Part shown: positions 1 through 12,297 of the stretch, in pieces
Layout: every line of letters begins with the position of its first letter
How positions within the stretch are numbered: the stretch's first letter is position 1
Assembly: GCA_003116875.1 (NCBI GenBank)
Contig: BCKT01000014.1
Location: 628,149 to 692,148, forward strand
DNA length: 64,000 nucleotides
Direction: 5' to 3'
From: Takashimella koratensis
Lineage: Eukaryota; Basidiomycota; Tremellomycetes; Trichosporonales; Tetragoniomycetaceae
Program-made: the position numbers and the translations under genes
The notes under the pieces: generated by a model
Told to the model about the DNA's origin: nothing
Database searches by the model: none
Seen by the model: only the letters and a program-made list of their open reading frames with translations

Positions 1-846
1 ACGGAGAGTATCGGGCTATCGGTGCAAGGGAAGAAAGAGGAGCAGAAAGCTGGCCTCCCGGGGACACACAAGCGCAAGATCCAGGACGTCGCGGATACCG
101 TCGACCGATCGTTGGATGTCACAGACAACGGGGTTCAGGATGTAAGTGATGCCGAGAGAAAAAGAGGAGTAAGCTGATGGCTGGAAAGCTGTTATACGTG
201 ATCCACGACGAGTACGTGGACAGTATAGGTTCAGCAGGGTGTATGCTTGCCAAGCACCGCAAGTCGAGCACTGTGGAGCGGAAAGACATCCAGCTTGGTC
301 TCGGTGAGTCCAGGTTCAGATCTGTTACAACGAAGAACACAAGCTGATCTCTTGTTTTTTTGCGCCTCAGAACTCGTTTACGGTCGCACGATCCCTGGGT
401 TCTCGTCCGATGCGATCAGGCTAGACCAAGCACGTTCAAGTCGGCGCGTGGCGACTGCTCCGTCTGCTCAGCGCGCTGTCAAGCTCCGCGCAGTGACTGA
501 TGCCAAGGCCAAGTGGCGGACCGAGAAAGAAGAGGCTCGGGCAGCCGCGATCGCTGCGGAAGCTGCCGCAGCTCTCGGCGGGGGTTTACCCACCCAAGTC
601 GAGTTTGAGTTGGGGATGCCGAATGGTGTCATGGTCAATGGTGACGCTGGAAGTGTTGGGGCAGGAGGCGCAGGTGCAGAGGGAGCTGGAGTGAATGGGC
701 AACCGTCAAGACAAGGATCGATGCTTTTGGATCCACCAAAGATCGTCGAGCTCCCATCGTCGCCTATCCCACAAAATGGCGCACCGACACCTCCGGTGAA
801 CACGCATGCGACTCCGCCCGTCATGCTCACTTCGATCCTCGCGTAA
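1..846 (+). CDS. TAF12: TAF12, TFIID/SAGA histone-fold subunit (5' partial)
   Basis: This is the C-terminal part of transcription initiation factor subunit 12, a histone-fold protein of TFIID and SAGA that pairs with TAF4 (family knowledge). Exons are <1..141, 189..303 and 371..846, and the phases join cleanly. The histone fold is recognisable from KIQDVADTVD in the first exon, then MLAKHRKSSTVERKDIQLGL across the second, then the hallmark ending IPGF after the last intron. The tail beyond the fold is longer than in yeast or human and is rich in Ala, Gly and Pro, with a charged Lys/Arg/Glu stretch just after the fold. Introns are 47 and 67 bases. The 5' end lies outside the window. The next gene converges on it from the right. 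Confidence 0.85.
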
Positions 847-1865
847 GGCGTGGCGTCTATTTTGTGGTCGAAGGAGGGATAGAGTGAGGTATGTTTATAG
901 TGTCCTGTCAGTGAGAGATGAGTTTGTATCATTGTCGTCATCTGTGATGGTCCTGCGAAGGTGGGAGCAGGGGTGAAGGGCGGAGAAGGTGGGAGGGAAA
1001 TTCACATTGTCTGCCACGTTGAGTGCGGGTATAATCAAGAGCCAGCATCCTCATTTACAGCGATCCAAAATAGCCAAACCTTTTGGCTAGTCTGATTAGC
1101 TGAGAAGTGTTCTGTAGAGAGAGAGAAAGAGCGAGAGACCAAGGGGTCGAGCAAGTAGCGCGCGTTGCATGTATTCATAATTCAATGAACCCAGAATCAG
1201 ATGACATGAGAAGCGTTCGGTGGATCACATCACTATGCATATCTATAGTACTCGAGTAAGGAGAGGTAGTGGGTGTATACAATATGGGACAGGGTGGTGT
1301 ACTGTATGTGACATGAGAAGACCGGGAACGGGGGCGTGAATCGTATGCTAGATGCGTGGTGGGGTTGGCAAAGGGCCGATGATGTGGGTCGTAGATGTAT
1401 GCTACATATGGTCGAGGAGGTGATGCAATAGGTGTTGAGGGTAGACGAGGCGATGGTCAGGGGTTTTGAAGGCGATGGGGACGGCGATGACGATGACAAT
1501 GGTAGGGTGTAGTGGTGACAGACACGAAGACGAAGATACCGGAACGAGAGCGACGATACACAATTCTGAACTAGACACGAGCAAACGCCGATCAATCGGG
1601 ACGGCGACGAAGATCCACATACACGAGGCATGAGGTATTCACAGACTCAAGGCTGGAATGTCGGGACCTGGTTTGGTTGGTTTGGTCAGAAGTAAATTGG
1701 TTTCGGTTTCGGCGAGTCACCCGGTTTGAGTCCGACGAGTCGACTATCGATACGTCCCTTCTCGGCCTAGGCAGGTGTCTTATCAGCGCCAACTCTCTTG
1801 ACCTCGCTCTCTGCCTCTCTTAACTTCTCTGAAGCAGCTCCCTCATGTGTCTGGCATGTCAGCGT
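847..1865. other. Intergenic, between convergent 3' ends
   Basis: About 1 kb lies between the stop of TAF12 and the stop of the MESH1-like gene. Open frames on both strands are short, pyrimidine- or purine-biased and lack splice-consistent extensions. I see no RNA gene or repeat apart from short purine-rich runs near 1118-1140. Confidence 0.6.
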
Positions 1866-3262
1866 TCAACTCACCTCGGTCAGCGGCCCGCAGACGTCAG
1901 GGTGGCACGGGTGATATGCGCCATCGACGTTGGTGTAAGCTGTCTCGTACAGGACCTGAAGCCGAGCGGCGAGTGGTGGATGGGCCACAGCGCAGACTGC
2001 GATGACAAAGCGACCAGGGGAGGAACAGACCAATGTCAGCTTTTGCGTTCTATGTTGACTTGAGCAAGAAGACACCGAGGCAGCCCAATATGATCTACGT
2101 ACCATCGGTGACCTGTTTCGCCCAGATAAAGTACGCCTGAATGCGTCGTAAACTCCACCCGACCGGGGGACTTCGTCGTATCGACTCGAGGTTGTGCAAT
2201 TTGCTACATCGCAGGCTCAGCATTAGCCCACCCTCTCACTTATCTCAAGCTAACTCAAACAAGTCCGCATCATGGACTCAGACTCACTCGGCAAGCTTGA
2301 CCATCTGCGCCTCGGTCGACTTGAACGGGGCTGTACGGACCTGCTCGTTCTTCCTCTGTTGACCAGAAAGACCGGGCTCGTCGGTACATTCGCCAACGAT
2401 CTGGGCGACATGGTCTCCGAAGATCTCTGCGATTTCGTCTGCGGGCGTTAAAGGTCGGCAAACGGGGCAAAGTAAGTCAGCACCTTTTCCTGGAGACTAC
2501 AAGGATATACATTGCCTTCACCAGGGATCATGATGTAGAAAGCGAGAGACAGGGAATAGAGACGGTACAGCGACTCACCCAAGGTGGTGTGCGTGTCCTC
2601 AACGGTATCGTGCAAGACCGCAGCCTGTAAAACGTTGAGGTTATCGATCCCCGTCGATGCGAGAAAGTTCGCAACAGCCTGAACGTTGTTCCAAGAGAAC
2701 ATGTATCAGCTCGGTCACTTATCTGTGTGACACGGTCCCAGGAAGCCCAGGAGATGAGTTGAAGGCTGGCACAAAGTACTCACGATTGGGTGGTTGATGT
2801 AAGGTGTCTGGTCGCAGTCTTTGCGCCTTTGGCATTGGTGTTTCTGTTGATATCGACCACAGGCGCCGAGAGAGAAGAGTAGATGGCAGACACATGATCA
2901 GTACTTGTCGCATTTCATTTTGGTCGTAACGGGGTCACCACGACGACTGTAATCACCACTACCATGACGACCACGATCTGATCACTCACCCTTGCGGCAA
3001 AGTCAATCGTCTTCAACAAGACTGCCAACTTTGACATTGACTCGTCCCCAATCCCCATCCCCCAACCCATTCCTTCCCCTCCATTCGCGTAACCGTTCAC
3101 GCCCGACCCGTCCGCATCGACGCCGCTGCCGTTGACCCCTCCGTTCGCGCCGCGGTTGGCGGACGTCGAGTTGGACCGCGACATTGGCGGCGAAGGGGTG
3201 AGGGTATTCGGCGGAGGAGTGGAGGGTTGAGTCTCGTTCAGAGAGACGGCGATGGGTGACAT
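1866..3262 (-). CDS. HDDC3: MESH1/HDDC3-like HD-domain ppGpp pyrophosphohydrolase
   Basis: This is a metazoan-SpoT-homologue-type hydrolase; the family removes the 3'-pyrophosphate from (p)ppGpp and also acts on NADPH. The six exons, in coding order, are 3262..2990, 2843..2784, 2678..2579, 2438..2288, 2203..2103 and 1996..1866, giving 271 residues with every phase closing. The HD metal site shows as QTPYINHPI followed by LQAAVLHDTVEDTHTTLG, with a second metal-ligand motif MVKLADKLHNL. The family C-terminal helix is seen as RRIQAYFIWAKQV. The first about 85 residues are a low-complexity Ser/Gly/Asn extension not found in the compact animal enzyme. The start at 3262 has an ACC before the ATG; an upstream in-frame ATG at 3445 would add 61 residues. 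No RelA-type synthetase domain is present here. Confidence 0.85.
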
Positions 3263-4464
3263 GGTGATGATTGGGGTGTAGGGTAAGGCGGCAAATGTGG
3301 TGTTGGGGATAGCGAAGTGAGGAAGAGGTCGAGAGAGTCGAGTGGAGGGAAGGTAGGTGTAGTGGGTGACGAAGGTGAAGAGGGTAGGTGCAGCTGGACT
3401 TCTCGAGAGGGTTATCGCCCACCGACGTCGAACGATAACGAGCACGTTTGTGGATACCTGCAGCTCGACCTAAGACTGAGTTTGATTTGGTAGATCCAGG
3501 AAGGGGAGAAAGGTGGGTCGAGATAAAGGATAACCAGTGGTGGTGGTGATTGTGGATGGGGGTGGTTCACGACTTGACGCAAGAGGTGGTGGACCGGGTT
3601 TAAGATGGCCGATCGGAGATGACGAAGATGTGGGCGGCGGACGAGTTGGGGCCGAGGGAAAGACTTGGAGGTCTTCAAGCGTATGTTACCGTGCTATATC
3701 GGTACGGTCAGGCTGTGGGTGCTTGAGAATGAGGAATGGGTGATGAGCAAAGTGAAGAGTCGAATGGAGAAATAGTGATAAAATTGTTTTTGACCGGGCT
3801 TTATCGCGAGATTGATTGGGATTGTCGTCATTCGTCTATTCGTCAGCCAAGCACGCACCCACATCCACAGTCAGTCACAGTACAGCAGATACCCACGAGT
3901 ACACGAGCAAGGCAAGACGGGTAAGGGTGAGGGGTTCAACAACCCAACGAGCCAGAGACCTATCGATACATGAACATGAGGGCTGATTCAACAACATCTG
4001 CTAGGTTATATACATATGCGCTCCACAGGCTGACTGTGGTTCATGTGTGTGGGTGTGTGCACCGTGGCACCGCCTGGCCGTCCGTCATGCCCACCTCGCC
4101 GCGAACACGACACACGACACACGGCGCACCACACCACTTCCACGCCCAACCTGCATACTTCTTTTTTCTGTTTTCTTTCTGCTTCTGATTCTGGTTCTTC
4201 TCTGCACTAATACTGTTCCTATTCACTTCGTGTTTCTTCTGGTCCACTTTCCAACTTGGTCAATCGCAATCACAATCGCAATCTCAATCACAATCGCCAC
4301 TGGTCAGATCCGTCACCGGGGACGCGTGTGTCGAATCCCGAAACCGTCCTCGTCGCCATCATGGAATGTCACACGACCGGATCTTGACCACCTTTCGTCA
4401 TCCCCTTTCCCCTTCCCCCTTCCCCTTCTCCATCACCCATCACATCATTCGCCACCTGCATCGC
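3263..4464. other. Intergenic, promoter side of the MESH1-like gene
   Basis: This 1.2 kb stretch lies between two genes on the minus strand. It contains AC/CT-rich tracts, for example around 4120-4260 and 4380-4460 in plus-strand reading. I found no splice-supported coding sequence. It should hold the promoter of the MESH1-like gene near its left end and the 3' UTR of the HAM1-domain gene near its right end. Confidence 0.5.
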
Positions 4465-7351
4465 CTACACATCAAACGCATCGCTCCTCCAGCCTTCGGT
4501 CTTCTCCTCTCGGCGCTGCTGCTCCTTCGCACGGGCGCTGAGCTTGTCTGCCTCTTTCCCTGCCTTGCCCGCGGCGTCCTTGGCCGTCGCTGCGGCACCA
4601 TTGGCATTGCCTCGGGCTTGCTTGCCGAACTCGTCGGCGGCGCCCTTGAGCTGTTGCTTGACCTGGTGCGCTTCGGCCTTGAGTCGCTGGCGGTCCGGGT
4701 TGAGAACGTGAGCCGGCGGCTGGTCCGGGAACAACTGTGGGGTTGGTGTCAGTATGCATAAAGATTCCCGCATCGTCTCCCCCTTGTGGCGCCACGCCGG
4801 AACGCCGACCATCCCCGACACCCAGCATTTCACTCACCTCGCCGTCGACGCCAATATGGAGGAGGTATTCTCCCCTGCGTCCGTACTTGACGACTCCCTT
4901 GGGTCCGGCCTTGACGGGCCCGAACGCCGATCCGCCAAAGACAGAGTCGGAGAAGACTGCGCGGACCCAGTCGACGGGGCTACCTGGCTTTGCGTTGGTC
5001 GCTGCGATCGCGCGCTGCTGGATCGCGAAGAGCTTGAAGTCGGCTGCGTGGAGGTACTCTGCGATCTGGGCCTCGAGCGCTGAAGCGAGGTTACGCTCAA
5101 TGAAAGCGTGCAAAACGGGCTTGAAGAACCACGTGGCCAACCATCGCTTGTTCTTGGATAGCTGGAAATCGAAGTGGTGGATGTTCACTTTGACGTCTTT
5201 GACGGTAAAGAAGGTCTCTTGGTCGTCCTCGGTCGCGTTCTCGAGAGTGACGTCAAAGCTCACTCCGTCGGGGCCAAATTGGAAGGCAAGGATACCGGCG
5301 TCCTCGAAGGGGAACATGCCAGTCTTCTTGTTCACCCAGAAGGCGATGTCGCTTGCCGAGAAGTGGAAACCCTCAATCTTGAGCCGGGCGGTGGCATCGT
5401 ACTCGGATGCGTCTGTGGATATTAGCTGTGGACTTGGGAGGGAGGCTGAGTTCACTTACACGCGGCATAGCCCTGGGTGAAGCGGAAGTCGTTGTGCCCG
5501 ATCAGGCGCATGCTATCGGGAATGAACGACGCGGACTCGATATTGAAATCGTCGATGACGAGGTCGACGTCTAGTGGGTAGGAAAGGGGCATATCTTGTC
5601 AGTTTGATGACCACGGAGAGAGTAACAGCTGTGTGTCGCTATTTTCACTCACCCTCCGACTTGTACTCGATACGAGGGACGGGAATCGACTTGATGAGCC
5701 CCACGACCCGGGGCACGATAACATCAACGAGATCTCTATAGAACCCTTGACCCTCAAACTTGAGACTCCCAAGGCCGACCTTTCCTGCCCTTGCCACAGC
5801 CTCGGCGAGCGCCTCGATTGAACTAGCGACGCGGTTCGTCGGTCCGTCGTTCTTGATCCCCGTCGCCACAGCTTCAATCTGCTTCTGCAGGTCGCCAGCG
5901 TCGGCCTTCCACTTTTGATTCTCGTTGAGTAGGGATTGAGCGTCATCGTATAGCGAGCTGGCTTTACGGTAGGCTCGTTGAGAGACAACGTAGCCGGGTT
6001 GGTAGAGGATCCGGTCGACGAATTTGTCAAGGTCGTCGAAGAGTGCCGAGAGCTTTTGGTCGTCCTTGACGTGCTTGGCCGCCTGGGAGGGTAGACATGT
6101 TAGCGAGACTTTCGATGAATTGGAAGTTAACCAGAATCCAGGCCGGAACCCAGTCGCAGCTGCCGTCCAGACTGAACGCAGAAGCAAGAGTCCCACTCAC
6201 CTTCTGCGCGGCTTTGACGACATCGTCAAGCGACTTGCCCGCGACTTTTTCGATAAACGCCTTGAGGTCTCGGCCAGCCTGTTGAACTCGTGCGTCGTTA
6301 TCATCGACGTCCGACTTCTCCTTTGTCTCTTCGAGTGCGTCTTCCGCCTTGTGCGCATACTTCTTGACCATATTAACCAGGGTCGAGATCGCACGTCGGT
6401 ACTGCGGATCCTGCTGAGCCTGGGTGACGACTTTTTGGAGGCGTTCGATCAACCTATCGCGAGCTTCGTCTCCCTCGGGCAGCTTTTCATCAAAGTACTG
6501 CTTGACGCCCTCGACTTCGGCCCAGAGCGCTTCCCTGGCTTGACCTTGGACCTTCCCACTCTTCACGCCACGCCCGAGGTCCTTGGCGTCTTTCTGCGCC
6601 TTCTCGAAATCGACGCCTTCCTTGCGCTCGCCCTGGGACGGGCGTGCGGCTTCCGCAGCGTCTCCGGCCCGGTCAGCGGCGGCAGAAGCGGCGTCGGCAA
6701 GGACGTCACGAAGGAGGAGGACCACCTCGGAAATGAGAGAGCGGAAGTTGTCGTTGGTCACTATGAGAGAGGCGATGGTGCGGAAGCTGTCGACGGCGCG
6801 ATCGGCGTCGCGGCGGAGCTCGGGCTTGGAAGGGACCGAGGCCGAGGGACCGTTGATGTCGACGTCGACGCCGGCGGTCTCGACGTTGTACTGTGGACCG
6901 AAAGGTGCAGGGAGACGGGAGCAGCAAGTTCGACGTGTTAGCTACGTCTCGCCGCCAAGAAGTTGATACTGGAATGACCTACGAAGAGATTCTGCAACAA
7001 GTCGTTACCGTTCTTCTCATCTCCCCAGGCCTTGGCGGCTCGGACTACCTCTTTCGTCTTGTCCACAACTTCCTGGCCTTCCTGACCGAGCCGGGCCGTT
7101 CGGGTCGTGGGCCCGCCCGTGGATTTGAGGACGTCCGATTCGAGGACGAGGTCGAACAGCTTTGAGAGCTGGGCCTGGGACGGGAGTTTACCTGCCCCGA
7201 GTGCGCCGAGGGCCTCGGCAACATGCAGCCTCTGGCCCTCAGAAGGGACGGCGGCGGCCGCGCGGGATTGAAGGGTCGAGAGAGAGGGCATGGATGAGGA
7301 TGGCCCGTTGACGGAGCCAGAAAGGAGAGGGGTGCGTTCGGAACTGCTCAT
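4465..7351 (-). CDS. HAM1-domain (HAM1_N/HAM1_C) protein, putative lipid-binding
   Basis: This is a large fungal protein of the family with HAM1-like N- and C-terminal domains, which resembles BPI/SMP lipid-binding proteins; it is not the Ham1 nucleotide pyrophosphatase. Exons in coding order are 7351..6983, 6890..6201, 6082..5653, 5570..5460, 5412..4838 and 4734..4465, giving 814 residues. The start MSSSERTPLLSG resembles an acidic dileucine-like sorting motif. The first about 430 residues are helical and charged (for example FRSLISEVVLLLRDV and DDLDKFVDRILYQPGY). The region around residues 520-700 looks like a beta-rich tubular fold (FHFSASDIAFWVNKKTGMFP, FFTVKDVKVNIHHFDFQL). The C-terminus is Ala/Lys/Glu-rich with probable amphipathic or coiled-coil character. 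The molecular function is not established; membrane or lipid contact is an inference from the fold family. Confidence 0.75.
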
Positions 7352-9120
7352 GATGGGGGAAGAGGTGCTGCTGGGTCAAGGGGGGTAGTGATGCTGTGAT
7401 GGGTTGATGGTCAATGTGAGGCTGATGCTGAGGAAGTGGGGATGAGAACAAGTGAGGGGGAAGGCAAGACGATGATGAACGTGCATGGCAATATGTATGA
7501 CGGGTCAACCAAGCAAGCAATGATGACGATGTGTCACGAATCGTACTCAACCGCACCGGTTCACCCGGTTCTAGTCTTGCGCAGGGAAGCGAAGCAAAGT
7601 CAAGGGAAGGGAAGGGAAGGAGGACCAAGGCGAAGACGCAATCGTCAGGCGCAGGGAAGGGGGGAAAGGGGGATGACGAAGGGGCACGAGGAGGGAGGGG
7701 TGTGTAAGCTTGAGAGGTTGAGAGCTGAGGGTTGGGGTTGAAGCTGCGGGAAGGCAAAGCGAGAGAGTAAGATTCAGCGGCGAGAGGCAGGGGGACAAGG
7801 GAAGGTCGACAGGGAGTGAGGAGGACAAGAGGAACCAGAGACCAGGTGACGATGGTCGGTCTGGGATGTCTGGATCGAAGTGTCTGTCGAATGGGGGATG
7901 GGTGTAGGGTGTACATGGTCAGACATAGCCGTAGGGCGAGGGGCGGTCATGGCGATGAATCGAGGATCATGGGCGTACGTGAGAACCAGCTGGAACGGGT
8001 AGTAAATAGTACTGTGGTGGTGGTGAATGACGTAGAAAAACGAGACTGGATCGCAAGTTTACGTTGCGTATAACCGAATCCGAGAACAAGGGACAAGCGT
8101 AAGGCGCGTACGACCCGGAGGATAAGGGAGCATGAGCATCGAGGACGGTAAGGCAAGTCAAGACATGCTTCCTGGCTTCAGACAGACCACACGACCAAGG
8201 TGTAGCCAATCGCAAGCAGCGGTCAGCATCTGACAAGCGCAGGAAAACTGCGCCCGACGCCCGGCTCATGCGCGTGACTCAGGATAGACTGGGTTCCACG
8301 GGTCGGTCTGTGCACCGTACGCCTTACCTGTCAAGCGCTGGATGTGGACGAGGACGTGGATGTGGACGTAGACGAGGCCGTACCATGCCGCTCTGGTCGT
8401 AGCGACGTCTTGGCTCGTGGTTTCTGACTACACAGACTGGCTGAATAGACCCCACGATACGCACAATCCCAGGTTTCGGCAATGTATGACCTGGCGAATA
8501 ATCGATCAACGCAACTTAACTTGACCTCACATCACTGACCGCTCCGCTGGAACATGGCCTAGCTCAACTAGGAGTTAACCTTTAGGTCGCAGTTGCAGTG
8601 TACAGTTGACCTGGAACGGAATCACGATATCATCGACGTCACGACCTCCCGGATCTAAGCTAAATTGGGTCTCCGGTCAATTTATGAGCAAGGAATGCAT
8701 AGGCGACGATCTGTGATCTGTGATCTGTCTTGTCTGTTCTCTCGGTTCTATCAAAGATTCTCAAGCTAATCGAGTGTGGTGCTCCGTTGTGATTAAGGAT
8801 GGGATGTAGCTTGCAATCCATGGGAACGGCTCGAGCTCTTGGTCGTGCCAAGAGAGGAGAGAAGGACAGAGGCCAGATATATCGTCATCGGTCATTACCA
8901 GAGTCGCTCATCGGGAATCGGTCCCAGCCGGGGACAGCGGTCGTGACCAAACTTGTCTGCGCCCCTCCTTTAACGCCCACGTCCTTTGACTGATGAGCAG
9001 CAATCGATTTCATTCCCTTTTCACATTTTTCGACATCAGTCTCTACTTCGGTGTCGTCCGACCTGTCCACCTCCCCCTTCTAAAGCTCCCCTCCACCTCC
9101 TCTGCTCCTGTGCCCTCACC
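7352..9120. other. Divergent intergenic region, HAM1-domain gene / citrate carrier
   Basis: This is 1.77 kb between two divergent starts. The left part (about 7560-7840) is strongly purine-rich on the plus strand, which is a CT-rich leader for the minus-strand gene. The right part (8990-9120) is CT-rich and leads into the carrier start. No coding sequence or RNA gene is supported. Confidence 0.5.
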
Positions 9121-10589
9121 ATGTCCACATCCGCCTCCGCCAAGGGCAAAGGGAAAGAGAAGCCCCTCGCTTCTCTTCTCGCTGGCGCGACCGCTGGCGG
9201 TGTCGAAGCCTTTGTCACTTTCCCTCTCGAGTCACTCAAGACGCAACTCCAGTTCGCAGCGCTAGACGGGAAGACGCTCACCCCTTGGCGCGTGCTCCGG
9301 GATACGGTCCAGCAAAGGGGTGTCTCGGGATTATACGCAGGTGTCACAGCGGTCGTTATTGGGAATGCAGTGAAAGCTGGGGTTAGGTTTACGACCTATG
9401 ATCAGTTTAAGAGTTTGTTGAAGGATTCAGATGTGAGTGGGTCAGGTCAGGGAGAGGGGTGCAAGGTTACCTGGGCAGAGGGGGAAAGACGGTGCAGAAG
9501 GGTTTGATGGAGAATGAGAACCGTAGCTGACGGACTGGTCTGGACGTGCTCTACTCGAATGCACACAGGGAAAGCTCAGTGCACCGCGATCAATGTTGGC
9601 AGGTCTCGGCGCTGGCATGATCGAAGCCGTTGTCGCTGTCACTCCTTCCGAGACTATCAAGTAAGCCGCGGCTACTAATTCTCGTTTCTTCTCCACTTTC
9701 CACTCCTTCTCCCCGTCGCCGGCCTTGACGAGGCTGGGCCGCTCCACTTTTCGGCCACAGCCGCTGACAGTCACAGGACCAAGATGATCGAAGACGCCAA
9801 GCGTGAGGTACCCCGGTTCAAGGGTCTCCTGCACGGAGTCAAGACGATCGTCGCCGAGGAAGGGTACATGGGTCTGTACCGTGGTGTTGGGCCTGTCGTG
9901 AGTAGACCTGTTGTGTCGACATGGACTATTGCTATGTCCACCATTCAAGGCTTCGTTCACCAGTTACGACGAAACAGTGCTGACCCCCACTTGCTTAGGT
10001 CCTGCGACAAGGTTCCAACTCTGCGGTCCGATTCTCGTCCTACTCGACACTCAAACAACTCGCACAGGGTTCGTCACCTGGTGGAGCGCCGCTCCCGAGC
10101 TGGGTGACTTTTGGGATCGGAGCAACGGCGGGTATTATTACAGTATACTGTACGATGCCGTTTGAGTGAGTAGCTCCTGTCAAGGCAAGATGCAGGCGAG
10201 AGGTACAGAATTTTCCAGATGGATGAAGAGCAGAAGTAGAACAAGGACGAAGAGAGGCCCGGAGGAAAGACCACGCAGATTGTGCGGAAGAACCCCTTCG
10301 CTAATACTTTCCCCGCAGCGTTATCAAAACTCGAATGCAATCGCTCCAGGCTAAACAACAGTACCGTAACTCGGTCCACTGCGCATACCGTATCATCACC
10401 GAAGAGGGTTTCTTCAAACTTTGGAAGGGGACTGTCCCTCGTCTGGGCCGACTGATCGTGAGTGGGATTTTGGTCGTGGAAATTCCATGGATCAAGTACA
10501 GATGACTAAACTTGCCATAGATGAGCGGAGGGATCATCTTCACCGTGTACGAGAAGACGTACCCGGTCGTCGCGGCTGTCGTTCCTTGA
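9121..10589 (+). CDS. CTP1: Mitochondrial citrate/tricarboxylate carrier
   Basis: This is a mitochondrial carrier family protein of the citrate transporter type, which exchanges citrate or isocitrate for malate across the inner membrane. Exons are 9121..9432, 9569..9660, 9777..9897, 9999..10165, 10319..10457 and 10521..10589, totalling 299 residues, the usual family length. Three carrier repeats are visible, each with its signature: PLESLKTQLQ, TPSETIKTKM and PFDVIKTRMQ. Repeat ends carry GLYAGVTAVVIGNAVKAGVR, GLYRGVGPVVLRQGSNSAVR and KLWKGTVPRLGR. The GNAVKAGVRF and QGSNSAVRF matches favour the citrate subgroup. The first ATG follows a CT-rich leader in CTCACCATG context. Confidence 0.9.
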
Positions 10590-11106
10590 CCTCGTCGTTG
10601 GAAGGGGATACACGAGATAGATTAGATTATCGTCTAGGTAGGGTTACTTTTTTCCTTTTCTTCTTTTCATACTTGTTGCCAATATGCACGAATACAGTTT
10701 TGTACCCATCTCGCAAGAGTCACAAGTCAGTCAACTTCAACTCCAAACGCGACCAGTGAACCAACATTGATTGAGAGGCATTACATAGCGTAGGGTATCA
10801 TAGTTAATAAGACGTTACGGGGAGAACCCTAAAGAAAGAAGCGAAGACAATGGGTGAAGAGTTGTATCGGAAACGCTTGAGGTTGAGGCAAGCAGTAGAA
10901 GGGAAAATGGGAGAAGCTAGCGTTGATCAAAACGCTGCTTGGGAGGGGGTATCGTGAGATGCAGTGGATGCGGGTATCGAAATGGATGGATGGGGTCATA
11001 TGCGATCGTACAATGTCCAATATAAATGAACGTCTTGTCGATGAAGAGATTTTGTGGGTTTAGATAATCGGTCAGTCAGTTGGTCGAATAGCACGCCGAC
11101 GCTAAT
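10590..11106. other. Intergenic, convergent 3' ends
   Basis: About 0.5 kb separates the stops of the citrate carrier (plus) and the GPI protein (minus). It is AT-richer than its surroundings, as expected of 3' UTRs. Nothing else is recognised. Confidence 0.5.
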
Positions 11107-12297
11107 TTAGAGCGCGATGACGGCACCGATAGCGACAACGACAGCGAGGAGACCGGGGGCGGCGTACCGCTCGACGGCGCCGGAAGACTTGACGTTTGCA
11201 GCGACCGAAGCAGAGGCCGACGCGCTCTTCGATGCAGAGGCAACAGTGGTCGTAGCGGCCTTGTTCGAGGTGGTGACGGCAGCAGCGGTGGCAGAGGCGC
11301 TACCGGTTGCGGAGATCTCGGCGAGGATGACGTTGGAGAAGGTACCGGTCATGGATTGGAGGCTAGTGTGGGTCAGTGGTGGTTCAAGCAAGGCAGGAAT
11401 GGTGTAGGGTGAAGAGGAGAGGGCTCGAGTCGAGAAAACGCAAAAGGAGAGGAGAGAGACTCACGTGAAGCGGGCGGAGAACTGTTCGTAGTAGTAAGAC
11501 GGGTTAGACGGGTCCTTGTAGCCGTTGGAAGTGAATCGAACAAAGTAGTACAAGCCTTGGGGACGGAATCAGTATGAGGCTCGTATGAGGAGTAAGGGGC
11601 TGAGAGTGGCGTGTCATCGATGCTAAACTCACCGCTCTGGCCGACAGTCGGGTCAATAGTGGACGAGATGGACGCAGTCTTGGAGACGTCAACGGAAGCG
11701 GCGAGGTTCTGGAGCTTGGTCTGCTGCGAGACCGAGCCGACGTAAAGGTCGACCGAGCAGGGGCCGATAGTCGCGAGCGTCGGGGCGTTTCCGTCGTCGG
11801 CTATATGGTGTTAGCGATGGGTGGGGGGAATGGATTGTGGAAGGAGTGGATGGAGTGGATGGTTGGGAGGTTGGGTGGTTGGGTGGTCGAGAGCGAAGCA
11901 GGAACAGGAACGAGGTACGCGGATTGGAGGGGAAAGGACGGGGAGGGGTGGTGAAAATGGGGTCTGGCCTAAGGCAGGCGCGACGCGAATGAGAGTGGGG
12001 AGAGCGGGGTATGGGTGGGGAGGAATGAATGGGATCTGCTGGACATGTGAAGAGATGCGACGAGGGGTAGAGCGGAGGGGAGTGTGTGGGTATGAGGGAT
12101 AAGGGGACGGGTGAGGTTGAGACGTAGGCTGAAGGAACAGGGGTCATTGAACACCCCGACTCACCCCACGAGATGTTGAGGACCTGACCACCGTAGCCGA
12201 CAGTGCTAGCGACGGGGGAAGTGGTGTAGATGGTCGCGAGGACGGGGTTGAGCGCGGCGAGGGCGACGACAGCGACAGCAAAGATGTTGGCGAACAT
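11107..12297 (-). CDS. Kre9/Knh1-type Ser-Thr-rich GPI-anchored wall protein
   Basis: This is a 215-residue secreted protein. Exons in coding order are 12297..12165, 11800..11633, 11555..11465 and 11362..11107. It begins with a signal peptide (MFANIFAVAVVALAALNPVLA) and continues with an immunoglobulin-like Kre9/KNH domain: GQVLNISW early, then CSVDLYVG and the characteristic SGLYYFVRFTSNGY. An Ala/Ser/Thr-rich stalk follows, and the C-terminus is a hydrophobic GPI-attachment signal (LLAVVVAIGAVIAL). Members of this family are cell-surface proteins linked to beta-1,6-glucan assembly or of unknown role; here wall localisation is inferred from the signals. The first intron, 364 bases, is the longest in the window and could hide a missed small exon. 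Confidence 0.8.

Noticed and set aside
4465..7351. Nucleotide pyrophosphatase (ITPase) from the name HAM1
   Set aside because: The protein is a large HAM1_N/HAM1_C type; none of the ITPase motifs is present.
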